A stretch of DNA of 64,000 bases from Sclerotinia nivalis (lineage: Eukaryota > Ascomycota > Leotiomycetes > Helotiales > Sclerotiniaceae): the NCBI GenBank assembly GCA_029531795.1, contig JAPEIS010000001.1, positions 1,178,001-1,242,000 on the forward strand, in the 5' to 3' direction. Numbering within the stretch: position 1 is the stretch's first letter; every line of letters begins with the position of its first letter. The translations under genes were made by a program, and so were the position numbers. The notes beneath the pieces are model-generated. The model was not told the origin of the DNA and did no database searches. It was given only the letters and a program-made list of their open reading frames with translations. Below are positions 1 to 11,832 of this stretch, one piece after another.

Positions 1-2854
1 AGGCTGAGAAAGGCGGAGATTTGTCGAATTGCGAAAAATAGAGTGTAGATCAGTACGAGCGACGAGCTTTCTCGCATACAATGCAATGAATTCGATGGAT
101 GAACAAGAATAGATAGAAGTTGAAAGTACGAGCAGAAAATGAAGCTGAAGGTTGATTGCGCCTCAATGGAGACTTCTAAGGTTAGCGCCACTCTTTTGCG
201 ATCAGGTCTCTTTCAAGGCTTAGCTTATTCTTGCCTTGCCTTGCCTTGCCTTGCCTTGACTTCTTTTTTTTTCTTCCTCTCTTGCTGATGCTGACTTCAA
301 ATGGTAACGAGAAAGCACACAGTCTGACGAATTTATGGGTTTATTTTTATTTTTATTTTATTTATTTATTTACTTATTTTTTTATTTATTCTTTAAAATA
401 TATCGATAGTCAAAAAGAGGAAGAACTTTGCGAATTGGGATTTACTCCCTCACATTTCATATCGTGGAGTGCCGTATTGTTACATCCAGGTATTTCTACA
501 TCCATAACAGCTCCGAGTCAATATATAGACCTAGAGGTACTAGGTACTAGATATATCACGGTTCTCTCAGTTCTATTAAGTTCATGTTTCCAAGGTTCTA
601 ATAAAACGTTCCCAAGGCGGGTGGTCCTGCTCGCTCTTGTGGCTATGAAATCTTGGTCCCTAATAGATTCTAGCGTCTATCTAGTATCCGGTCTGACGTG
701 CAATGCAACCATACACACACCACACATTAATCAATATTTAGTTCGTGGTTCTATCATTTTATTGAAGTAAGCAGACCGAAGTAAGCAGACCGAAGTAAGT
801 TGTTGGCTAATATGGGCAAAGCAAAGAAGCCACTCTGGTGCTCTCAGGTACCTAGTTTTAGCTGTTAGATCCGCTCACGCTTACCGTTTAATCTTTCCTT
901 AGGTACCGTTGTTTCCGCATCTAGCAGGTAGGTAAGTCTTACTTATCAACATTTCGTCCATCAGCTGCTCAGTGATCTTACAGCTAAAATTGATTTCAAT
1001 CTCAGGAAATACAGCGATCCGATTCGGGGGGCTCTTAATATTTTTGCTCTCCTCGTTCCTTTCTTGGCTTCCTCAGCCACAAGAGTTCCGCTTCTTCATT
1101 TTATCGTCTCTTATCAAGGTGGGGGCACTACTTGCACACAGCACATACAGTGATACGCACGTGCGGGCAAAGTTGAACCCAACTAGTACTTCCTTTAGTG
1201 ACCGCACTACATCATTTGTGTTTAACTCTCATTCAAGAATTCGTGTTTCTTCCTTTTCGTACTACAATATGTTAGTTCATCCCAGCTCCATCATTTTTTG
1301 GGAGGCAATTTCACACAAACAAGCCACTAGATGATAATCATTTGTCTTTCCTTGGCGTGGTCATGACAATTGAGCTTCAGCCACGGCTGACAATGTTAGC
1401 CAATTGAGCGAGTGCTCTGTGGATTATTGCCTTAGGCTTAGACATTACCCTTGGGAGGGTATGACACAGCGTCGCCTAAAAGAGATCCAATAAGATGGCG
1501 AAGTTGTCCAACAGCCGTTTGGATAAAGCCGGACTGTTTACTTCCACCTCTGGCAAACGTTAATCGAACGTAGGTATGCAAATAGATTATTCATGGCATA
1601 GATCGTTCCAGATCATCTATCTCCCTTTTTCTTCGGACCACAGGTACCAGCCACACGAATCATAGTAGAAAACCTGTTTCTGTTTTAGAAATGACATAGT
1701 TTTCACCGTCCACTACATCCAGCATTACAAGAGCGTGGTTTTCATGGGGTTTCATGTCTATTCTAATTGATCTTTCTAAGCACAAAGGAATCTTCTAAGA
1801 TGAGAGCCTTGCTTATACAGTGATATCGCATGACGTATGTCCCTGATGTTTTCCAAAGCTCTATTTGTGCGTAGTCGTTTGCATATGTCCGGGGCTTATG
1901 TTCATTTCTCGGGGTTGTGATCTTCGATGGCTAGTTGGCATGGAGACATAAAAAGACACTCCGAGGGGGGAGGGGGTGGGGGGGATATCTTCGTGGCCAC
2001 CTAGGGTTCAAATAGTTGAATTGTTGTGGACGAGAGCAGTCTGGATAGGAAGAATAATACTTAAAAGAGCGTTTCAATATCCGAACTGTTATTGATAATT
2101 GAAAAATGATCTGAAGCGGAAGTGAGCAGCATAGGAAAGCAGAAGGGAGTGCCAAAAAGTGAAAAAAAGAGAGATCATGGGGAGAAACATAAACATTAAA
2201 AACTTTTGATTCACATAGACGTCGGTACCTTGGCTTAAATATGAGGAAAGGTTTAAAGAGATGATTTGAGCATGCGTCGGAACATTCGGTAATGGCAGTG
2301 TGTCCAATGGCCCAGACCGTAGTCCGAATCTTTGTGTTGGTATCACTTCGGTGATACTATTCACATAGTACTATTATAGTATATTGTGTTATTCATTCTT
2401 GTATTCTACTCTATGAAATAATGGGGCTATTTATATTGAAGGGAAGAAGACTAGGTCCGCTAGTAGTACGGCTCCTTATAGGTTGGTCACATGATATACC
2501 GACACTTTGAAAATGCTTCAACTATTTTGATAGGGTTATTATTTCACATCAATTGAATGTTTGAAATAGATTCGATATCCAAAACGAATTAATAACTTCA
2601 ACAATCAAAAGTACCTGATTTTTAAAAGTCCTTCATTGTTCGACTGCAGTCCAGACTATTAGACACACTAGGTAATGGTAGCTTGAATAATCGAGTTCAG
2701 ACGAGACATTTGTTTGAGCCAAATATCATGGAAAGAATATATGTTTTCAAAAATCTAGATATGTAGGAGGGTGCTTGAGGTGTTTGCTCTTCAATACCAT
2801 CTCAGCAATGAAGAACGTGCTCTAAGTTTAAGCTTGCGCGTTGGAAAATCCGAG
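1..2854. other. Long spacer with simple repeats, no gene recognised
   Basis: I find no recognisable coding sequence in this stretch. The open frames in it are short, lack family motifs and often start at non-ATG codons. It holds a CCTTG pentanucleotide run near 232-260, a T-rich TTTTA/TTTAT tract near 338-395, and a 14-bp tandem repeat (unit GAAGTAAGCAGACC) near 765-805. A G-rich run lies near 1960-1985. It is best read as intergenic DNA upstream of the window and downstream of the phosphatase gene at 2855-3681, which points away from it. Confidence 0.6.
765..805. repeat. 14-bp tandem repeat, about 2.6 copies
   Basis: The unit GAAGTAAGCAGACC is repeated directly, with a partial third copy ending in GAAGTAAG. 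No gene is associated with it. Confidence 0.75.
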
Positions 2855-3681
2855 CTAGTTTGGAAGCTCATTTGTTGCCTCACCAATGCCCTTTTCGATC
2901 TCATTAGGGTAATCATCAACGGTCATTCCAAAGACCCCTTTTGGGCTCTTTCCTAAGCCTTCACCCCTTGATTGAGTCACCTCCCGTTCCACGAGCTCAG
3001 CATTTCCTTGTCCATCTCCATCAGCAAAATCAAAAATTCTATAGTCCGCATTCGCATAATGTCTGTAGCTGATGCAAGTCCTGAGGAATGCTGAATGAGA
3101 AACCACAGCGATGACTTTCTCTGGGCGTTGCTGTAACCACTTCCTAGCTGCGATTCCTCGCTCAGTCAAAGCCTTCCTCGAAAACTCATAGAGACCAGAC
3201 TTCGCTGGGAAGAGTGGATCGACAGCTGACCAGTCAAATTGTGGCCATTCCTTCTCCATAAGTTCAATGGGCGTTCCTGTATCACATGGCTTGTCTGAGT
3301 TCTCCTGCCATTCTGGTCGAAGTATAACGGGGACACCACGCTTCATCAACCAGCCCAGGCCTTGCTGCGCTGTTTGCAAGGTTCGTCTCATGGGGCTCAC
3401 CACAATGAGATCAATTTCTTGAGCAAGTGGAACATCATTCTCGAGGAATCTCGCCAACTCATCACATTGTGTTCCAAAGCCAAGATCGGTCAATGCCGGA
3501 TCATGTAGCTCATAATTGCGTGCCCTGAAAAATCAGCTCAGATCACAAATGATATTGCAGGGTAACTTATGAGACACATCTTGTGCAACGTTAGTCAGGA
3601 CCCGTATTTATTGTAAGAGCATCTTGTCAACTAACTATGAAGAGCTTGAGCATGCCTAATCAGAATAATTGTTGGAGACAT
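2855..3681 (-). CDS. Histidine phosphatase (phosphoglycerate mutase-like) family protein
   Basis: This is a three-exon gene on the minus strand: 3681-3636, 3579-3567 and 3524-2855, giving about 242 residues. The N-terminus carries the branch-1 histidine phosphatase signature IRHAQALHN (catalytic His about residue 10), and the second catalytic histidine is in VVSHSAF near the C-terminal third. SPMRRTLQTA matches the conserved phosphate-pocket region. Such proteins are usually soluble phosphatases; the substrate cannot be told. The first intron is 56 nt (donor GTTAGT). Only a 13-nt middle exon followed by a 42-nt intron keeps the frame, and it restores the conserved ALHNV block. The acceptor before the microexon is AAG. 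A model using only the long exon would lose the catalytic RHA motif. The downstream neighbour is the STK19-like relic, 380 bp away and divergent. Confidence 0.8.
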
Positions 3682-4063
3682 CTTGTGAGAATCAAAGTGC
3701 GCTTGGATGTTGGTATATTTTGTTAGGAAGGAAGTGGTACACAAGGAACTAGAGGGCTAAGCCTCAAATGGATAAACAGATTATAACCAAGTTTGAAATG
3801 GGTTTGAAGGTATTTCCAGGTTGCTTTAGCATTAATCTCACAAGAAAACTGTGATTTTTCAGAGTCCACCATACTTTGGAGCCCTTTGAGCGATCTACAT
3901 AATTAGTCATCCATGTCGGTCAATGTTATCCCGATGACTAGCTACAAGGCTAACCGATAAGGATAAGCACGAGGCAATTGCAACAATATTACGTGAAGTA
4001 TGGTATTTGATTTGACTCTCTGTCAACTTTACGACAATATTGTGGTTTTGTCTACAATTATGA
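3682..4063. promoter_or_regulatory. Divergent spacer between phosphatase gene and STK19-like relic
   Basis: This 382-bp stretch is AT-rich with no open frame of interest. By position it would hold the phosphatase promoter and the former promoter of the STK19-like gene. I see no specific binding motif I would stand behind. Confidence 0.35.
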
Positions 4064-5228
4064 GTGTATCGCTCCGCTGCACCTTCTAGTATAATCATAA
4101 AGTCTACCCCTTCATTGAAGCGAGCTTCATCCTCCCCTTTCTCTTCCCTGCCTAAACGAAAACATCTACAGCGATCGAAATCGAAAGCAGAGTCTGATGA
4201 TGAGGAGGAGGACTTCTTAAACGATAAGCTTGATGATATAGGTTTGGTCGAAGCTCTTGCAACCGATCTCACCTTACGGGATGTTGCGCAAGCTATTCAG
4301 TATATAAGGGGAAGGATGTGGAACAATATACCGGGGCAGAGGAGCTAGATGAATTCGACAAGAATTACGGAGGTTCTCAACTATCGAGATTCATTACCAT
4401 CTATTGTTACTGTCTCACATTTTCAAGCTTTATTAAACTCTCCAACCGCCGTCGAACGAGAGATTGTAGAATTAATACAAGGAGGGGCGATAAGAAAAGT
4501 GGTCGTTGATGGGAGAGGAGGTCTAGGGGAAGTTTTAATACTGGTGAAGGATTTAGAAAACATGGTAGACAGGAGCAACTAAGAGGCTTCCTCGAAGAAA
4601 GAATTGAAGACATTACTGCGAGAGAATCCCACGGCGTTGAAGTTCTCTAGAACCCTATTCACAGAGGGAGGTGCTCAAGCATATATACATGCTGGCTTTC
4701 TTACATCGTCAACGACCAATTATACAGCCACGGATCACTTCTCGAGACCGGGAGATGGTTCAAAAGGGACCCTGACTTCGCTGAATAGTATCTCAAGGGC
4801 AGCGTCCGGCTCTCTGGCTGCTGTCGGTGGCGAAGGAGCTGTTCATGCTTCTGGAGGTAGTGGAGGCGGTGCTCGATTGGCCGGGAAAGGAGATTTTTTC
4901 TCTTTCCCTCCCTGCAACGGGGCAATTTCTAAAGTTGTTGAGTAATGCCCGCCTTCATCTCGTATCCTTGCTGTCGAAATCAAAGTATCGTGAAGCACCC
5001 GAATCTCTTCTGCGGGAGCGGTGGAATGGAGGAATCGAAACAGATGATGGAGCGAGTGCGGCAAAGAGGAATAGAGGAGAATTTTCGGACGTTCTTCCCG
5101 GCAAAACTAGAAAATGGAAGCAGTATTATGGGATCTCGTTTGAATGGATATTGGCAGAGTGTGTCGGCGCAGGGTTGGTTGAAGTCTTCGATACCAGGAG
5201 CATTGGAAGAGGTGTTCGGGCATTATGA
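4064..5228 (+). pseudogene. STK19-like (Stk19 family) gene, broken
   Basis: The translation matches the fungal Stk19 family in order: a basic/serine N-terminus with SLKRASSSPFSSLPKRK, then LVEALATDLTLRDV, LPSIVTVSHFQALLNSPTAV, LLRENPTAL and KYREAPESLLRERW, ending in AECVGAGLVEVFDTRS. STK19 homologues are nuclear winged-helix proteins (human STK19 acts in DNA damage and transcription-coupled repair). The frame is interrupted four ways: no ATG in frame at the N-terminus (a stop precedes a GTG at 4064), TAG at 4346-4348, TAA at 4580-4582, and a run of six Ts at 4894-4899 where five would keep the frame. The GT-AG option across 4300-4348 does not rescue the frame. The rest of the protein, including the last 110 residues, is well preserved, so decay looks recent. 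Multiple assembly errors are the alternative. Confidence 0.7.
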
Positions 5229-6490
5229 ATAGTTCATGAGAAGGGTTGGAGTTTATCTGGAATATCGTGGATTGATACTCACCCTTCACGATTACCACTG
5301 TTTGTTTGATGTGTAAGATGAAATCCAGATTCCTCAAATACGAAGTATATAGGGAGAAACAATACTTTGGTCTGGACTAGCATAAGTTTGGTAAGCTCCA
5401 TAGAATATATAAAAATTGATATCACATGCGGAGATCACCATGTGCAGGTGGAGTTTACTACTGCATGTTCAGCAGCGGAAATTTTTTCGTGAACAGTGCT
5501 CAGAAAAGACGGTTTTGCCCCTGTTCAATTTGTTGTAGGCTCGTAATGTAGAGACTATTTCGAGACACAGAGGACATCAATGACATAAAAAGTAAGTACC
5601 TTCTCCCCGAAGTAATATTCATTGTATTGTTTAAATTGACTCCAGCAGATCATTGTGTAAATATAAATTACTTCGGTAGTATTAACCCTTTTGAGAGGTA
5701 AGGGTTCTGAGTGACGGAATTACAGCTTTGTGAGAAAATGGACAAGATCAAGGATTCGGTGTGCTCATTTGTAACCCCTGAGGTTCTTGTAAACATTGCC
5801 CCTCATATGGTCCACAGATGATTCGTATGAACCTATCATCGATTCGAGAGCGGTCCGCAGATAGCTAGAGACGTCAAGATTGTACACTGTACCTGAATTG
5901 GGTGATCGATAATGTTGGTAGGGTTGCAGTTCACTGGACGGTCTGGAAATCATATAATATCACTCAATCTACTTGAATCTTCTCATGAATTTTTAGTCTA
6001 GTCGCTCCTCTACACCTCTTCACAGAAAGGATGCTGTGTATATCGATGTACTAGAGTTAAACGTGCCGTGATTCAAATATTTGCTTTTCGGATAATGCAC
6101 GTTTGATAGCTGTCAGCCCATCAAAACACATGTTGTCTTGTATTGGATGCAAAATCCAATGAGCTTTTTCCATGCAAGAGACATTGATAACGGATGAATC
6201 CTTCAAGGAAAGTGCCGGCATGTCATGATGCATCTATCGTTGTAAGCATTTTTATATGAAGAACTTTTATACACAATTGGAGGAGTTTTTCTGGGGTTGA
6301 GCTGAAAGGCAAAAGCGATTAAAGTTTTAAAACGGTATGATATTTGTGTAAGTAGTATCTAATTAATGAGGATAAGCTCCAAAGCAAGCCAACCTTGTTC
6401 TATAACATTTATCAAGCTTCAGATATCACATTGTGATCCTGTACCTATGAGTATTCGCCACAAAAGACGGTTATATCGTTATATTGTCCT

Positions 6491-6535
6491 CGAGTAGTAT
6501 CTCTCCCCCGAGTAGTATCTCTCCCCCGAGTAGTT
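6491..6535. repeat. 18-bp tandem repeat, 2.5 copies
   Basis: Unit CGAGTAGTATCTCTCCCC occurs at 6491-6508 and 6509-6526, with a partial copy following. It lies in non-coding sequence. Confidence 0.85.
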
Positions 6536-6834
6536 ATCACGTACTAACAAAAGGTTCACCAATCAACATCATTGCTTCCCTCTCTCGTCCTCCTCCAGTA
6601 GTTCCTACCCAAATTTGGACAATTTCGATAAGGAGAGCAAGGAAAGGATACTTAGGGTAGGTCCAATAGATTGCTAAAGTCCTTGAAAGGTAGAGATTGC
6701 TCCACACTATCCCCAAAGTAATCATCGTTTCATACAGCTTATACTGCGGATTTATTGTAGGGGAACCTTGGATTGATAATATCCACATTTTCACCCCTGA
6801 AAAAGATTCGCGGCATAAAACCTAAAAAAAGAGA

Positions 6835-6870
6835 GACAAGACATGCTTAATAGACAAGACATGCTTAATA
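6835..6870. repeat. Exact 18-bp tandem duplication
   Basis: GACAAGACATGCTTAATA is present twice, end to end, at 6835-6852 and 6853-6870. Confidence 0.9.
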
Positions 6871-8714
6871 AGTTTTCTATTCTCGAGTACAAATTATTCT
6901 ACTGTACGTGTACGCGGTAAGGTTACGGAGTATTGTATTACAATTCTACTCCGTACAGCATCATCGGATCCATTCATTCATTCAATCATTCACCCGTCTT
7001 TCTTTCTTTCTTTTTATTTACGAAGATTGAAGATTCGGAAGAACCTACGATCCCAACACCATACAATTTCTGTATGTTCTGCATTTTCGTTCTTTGCATA
7101 TTGATGATCCTCTACCCATAATACCACCCCATACCTACTCCGTACTTTTGAATCTGCGTCCTTTTTTTCTCTTTCTATGACCCACCAATATCCCAAAACG
7201 AATTGGGTAGAAAATTCCACCCACCGTCTTCACAAATCATTCCCTGCTCAACTCCAACGGTACATTCATCTTCCCCTTGCAACCTTGTAGCACAACTATA
7301 ACCCCAAGAGTCGAGCCGAGAAGGAGACTAGGGTACTATAGACTGTAGTGTATGGCTGGGTTGATTTGATTCGAAAGGTGCAGGACATATCCGCACTTAC
7401 AGTAAGCTCTTTCTCTCCTCCTCCATTCATCGATTTCCTTCTATCTCATATCACCCCTCTGTTGCATATTACAATAAGCTTCTGCGCTGCAGGTCTACAT
7501 ATTGTATGTAACCTTATGTTAACTAAAACGCATTAGAAAAGTACTACTTGCTTTTTTTCTTCCCACTCCTCACTGCTAGTACACGTCCGGTTTCGCGTCA
7601 CCATTTGAAAGCTTCGAAGAATTTTCTTACCATTCTATCCCTCACGACTGGGTAAAGAACCACGATATCACGATCCTTGCTTATGTTCCATATCAATCTC
7701 ACTTGTCCTCCCATTCCCATCTAACCGGCTTCCTGCCTTTGTGCCACCATCGCTACAACTTCCCTTCATTTATCACCAAATTCACCCTCGAGACTCGAAA
7801 GATCTATAATTGATTCACTGTTCACAAACCAAAAAACGTACGACTTGGTATCAAAGAAGACAGACCATCAAAAAAGCCTTCTCGAATACTCTTTAAACTT
7901 TTGTTTCAAATTTGTTCCGGTTGTCAATTGCATTGGAAGGCAAGAATATTGAGGTTTCTGCTTTCACAAATATCAACCAATTGATATCAAGGACCTTGGT
8001 AGTACTACCTCATTTTGTTATTTGCACTGTGTTCAAAGACACCGAAATTTCGCAAAAATCCTTTCAGAAGTCAATGATTCGATCTTGTCTGCTGAATGCA
8101 TGAACACGATACCAGATTTAACTTGTCAATGTCTGTCGGTACTGGGGTGATCGGATAATTACTCCTGCACATTGTCAACTGTGACACCTGGCATCACTAG
8201 AAAAAGGGGACCTGCATATCTCGAGGAGAAATTTTCGAAGAATAAATTCCCATATCTGAAAAATACACATGGTTTTCACATTGGAAGCTTAAACCGTAAG
8301 GTTATCCACCCCCATATTTTCGACTTCGGAGCTTGGTCCTCGAGATCAATTTACATGATTGTATCTGATCTATCATTTCCTGGGCTGATGTCAAGAAGGG
8401 TGCACTGACAAGTCAAAACAGGTCCAAACACCGGAAGCTTTGCTAACGCATATCAGACTGCATGCTATTGGGTATCAGCCACTTTGGAAAGGACGAATAG
8501 AGACTTGGTCTAGATCTTGCAAACGCAGTGGAGTTGTTATTGAGTACCTCCACAATTGGCCTTTGAAGCATCATCCCGAACCGAATAATCCTCGCAATCG
8601 AGTTTCATGGAACCGTAAATACCAACCTTTTGTAGCTACCAGACAACCGAAAGTTCAAATTTCGAATTCAGGCGCCAAATACCAACAGAAAATTCAGCTT
8701 CAAAGTCGATAGCT

Positions 8715-11700
8715 ATGGCAGCGACCTTACCACGGGGGTCGAGGCCTTCATATGGGCCGCCCACATCAGCATTACCAGCTCTACCTATGCTAAAAACTCG
8801 AAAAAGCATGAATGCGTCGCAATTTCCCACAGACGGACCGGAAGCACAAGACACGCCAAGAAGTGGACTACGAAACTCGTCGTCATCTAGCGTTCAATCA
8901 TCTAGCAGTCAGCCATTGAGGAGTCCTGTTCTTTCAAAGTTTCCCACATCGCCGGGAGTTAATGCAGCTGGTAAAAGCATAAGGAAAACGATCAGTATCA
9001 ATGCATTTCCACAGCCTCCTCGAGGAGGGGTTAGAACCACAAGTCTACCGCCTAGTCCATTGTCTGGGGGAGTTGCGCCAGGGACCGCGATATCAACAGG
9101 AGAGTCAAGTAGGAGGGAATCGACGGAAATAAACGCATCCAACACTGGTGGCGGGAAACTTCGGAAAAGACCCATGGCGATGGCCAACTCCAATACGCAT
9201 AGCGCATTCAGTGGATCAAGCCAGACCCTAATCAACGGAAGTGGGGGCAGCATTTCAATATCTAGCGGTGCCGAAACTCGAAGTTCGGATGGTCTATTAA
9301 GCTTACCATCACCCCCTCAAAGTCGCAGCTCATCCGCCCAGGATTCATACTCGACGTCTGTAACAACCACTGAAGAATTTGGAGATGGGCTCAGAGGTCG
9401 AGAGGGGCCTGATGATGCCGATAGACAGTGTTCAAAACTTGGAGAAGGCAAAGGAAATGTCATCGTCAGCGTTCGTGCACGCCCAGATGCCAATAGTGAT
9501 GGAGACAATAGCAAGAGTTCCGGAGAATGGTTGATAGATGGAAGAAAGTCGCTTGTTGCCTACCGTGGGAAGGAAGGTGGCGATTATTACTATGGTAAGG
9601 CTATGTCTGGTACTTTTTCATGTTGATACTAACACAGTAACAGATAATGTTTTTTCGCAGAATGACAATAACTCTAGAGTATACGATGCATCGGCCAAAA
9701 GGCTCGTACGGCGAGTCATGGAAGGATATCACGGCACCGTTTTTGCATATGGTATGACAGGTACCGGAAAGACATTCTCCATGCAAGGGACCGATAAGAT
9801 GCCTGGTGTTATTCCACTTGCTATCACCGACATTTTCTCATATATTCGTGAAACCCCATCGCGAGAATTTCTTCTCAGGGTTAGCTACCTGGAAATATAT
9901 AACGAGAAGATTCATGATCTGTTAAGTGCTTCGACAGGACCTGCAACAGGCCCAGGAGCTGCTCAGACCGAAGAAATCAAGCTTCGAGAAGATAGCAAGA
10001 GGGGCGTGTATGCCACACCTCTGAAAGAAGAGATAGTGCAATCTCCAACACAATTACTTCGTGTCATCTTTCGGGGTGACCAAGCACGAAGGACTTCCAG
10101 TACACAGTTCAATGCTAGAAGTTCCCGAAGTCATGCAGTTGTGCAGATCGTGGTTGAATCTCGCGAACGAATTCCGGGAGGAACAGCAATGAACGAAAAC
10201 AAGCGGAGCGGCATTGTTCCCGGTGGCGTGCGTGTCTCTACACTCAGTTTGATTGATTTGGCAGGGTCAGAGAGAGCCGCCGAAACAAAGGAACGACGTA
10301 CTGAAGGCTCCCATATCAATAAAAGTTTGTTGACCCTCGGAACCGTCATTGCTCGATTGTCGGGCAACAAAGATAAGGACGGCAAACCTATGGACAAGGA
10401 CGGAAAACATTTGCCATATCGCGACAGCAAGCTTACAAGACTTCTTCAAGGCGCGCTCTCCGGTGATTCGCTTGTCAGCATTCTGTGTACTATATCTGTT
10501 GGATCCGGAGCAAGTGCCTCTGGGCCTAATAGCCACACCAGTGAGTCCTTAAATACCTTGAAATTTGCTTCCAGAGCTGCAGCCAATATCGTCAGTCATG
10601 CTAAAAAGGCGGAGGAAGCAATGGGTGCAGGTGGTGATGGTGGTGCCAGAGTCCTACTAGAACGATACCGCATGGAAATCTTGGACCTACGGAAGCAGTT
10701 AGATGGTCAAGTCAAAGCCAAAGCCTATGAGGAGGACAAAGTCCAAAAGGAAGAAGCAAAGGCTCGTCATGAAGAGCAACTGCTAGAGATGCAATTGGCT
10801 CGAACGGCCTTGAAAGAAAGAATCGATCATTTAAATAGACTGATCCTCAGTTCCAAGTCCACTGGTGTGAATGCACATGGTACGTATTCGTCTTTAAGCA
10901 TGCGATCTAGATTATCGATGGGGGTGTCAAATGGCCACATGTCCTCAATGTCTGTGCGCTCATCTATGACTCCATCCACCATCACACTGGAGCGTACCAA
11001 CTCGGTATCTACCATCGGTCGACGACGAAGTGCGAAACGATTATCTGGTACTACTTCAGGTGATCATACATCAATGGAAGATGAAGATTCTGCAGGTGAA
11101 TATGGTGATGGTACAGCTTCACTGGCAGCGCAGAATCGAGCCTTACAAGCCGATCTTGCAGATAAGACCAGGTACTGCCAGACTTTAGAGAAGCGACTCC
11201 TACAAGCTCGCCGCTCTAGTCAGTCAAGGGCGTCTGCACAATTCGGCAGCAAGTCGAGTATTATGGTTGGTGAGGACCATGGTGTCTCCAATCTTTTGAA
11301 AGACAAGGATGCTGAAATTGCGGACTTAAGGGCAAGACTTGATGATAAGGATCGCATGTTATCGGCACTTCGTAGCTCCGCTCGGTCAAGAGATACTGCC
11401 GAGCGTGATTCTCGTCATGGAGTGAATCATGGGGTGAATCATGGGGTGAATCATGGCTTGCCGTTAAGCCCCGTCTCGGCGAGAGAATCCCAATTGTTTG
11501 ATCCTAATCTCACATATTTAGGAGGCTCGGTGAAGGTTCTCCCACCCACAGTTCTTCCCCCAACACCTCTCAAAAATTCAAAGAGCGTAGATGAGATGAG
11601 CAAAATGCTGGATGAAATGATTCAAGATAGAGTTGAAAATGATCAATTGGTCAAAGGGGTTAGGGGAAGTGTTCGACACACGGGCGAGCGCAAACGAGCG

Positions 11701-11832
11701 GTTTCAACAGATCCAATTCCTGGAATTGAGCCTCTTAAGGGTCCACATCTGAGTCCTATGGCTCAGCCACACGATTCTGGGGTTGTAGTAACAGATTATT
11801 TCAAAAATAGTGGAGGTGAAATCTGTGATTAA
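8715..11832 (+). CDS. KIP2: Kinesin-7 family motor, Kip2-like
   Basis: Two exons, 8715-9594 and 9644-11832, encode about 1022 residues. The 49-nt intron has GTAAGG, a TACTAAC branch site and ACAG, and splits the codon for Asp in YYYDNVF. Residues 1-240 are Ser/Pro-rich and probably disordered. The motor domain runs from about 247 (VIVSVRARP) to about 600, with P-loop GMTGTGKT (about 329), switch I NARSSRSH (about 449), switch II DLAGSERA (about 497) and LPYRDSKLTRLLQ. Charged coiled-coil segments follow (about 620-680 and 780-860), then a low-complexity tail with three GVNH units. Kip2 motors walk to microtubule plus ends and help deliver dynein and nuclear-migration factors. The N-terminal position of the motor and the Kip2-like extension support this over conventional kinesin. 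The start is the first ATG in frame with the Ser-rich extension. Confidence 0.93.
9595..9643 (+). other. Intron of the kinesin gene
   Basis: GTAAGG donor, TACTAAC branch and ACAG acceptor, 49 nt. Removing it restores the conserved DNVF block at the start of the second exon. An alternative reading through the intron hits a stop. Confidence 0.9.

Larger units (their letters stand above)
5233..8714. other. 3.5-kb spacer and probable KIP2 promoter/leader
   Basis: No gene is recognised here. The stretch holds an 18-bp tandem repeat at 6491-6535, an exact 18-bp duplication at 6835-6870, and pyrimidine-rich tracts near 6965-7015 and 7390-7600 of the kind that mark fungal promoters and leaders. Short open frames at 7912-8103, 8172-8408 and 8440-8712 lie just before the kinesin ATG and look like leader sequence; none has a family signature. 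Confidence 0.5.

Noticed and set aside
4300..4348. GT-AG intron that would remove the first stop of the STK19-like gene
   Set aside because: Splicing 4300-4348 leaves the frame wrong and meets a stop at once; it also deletes conserved-looking residues.
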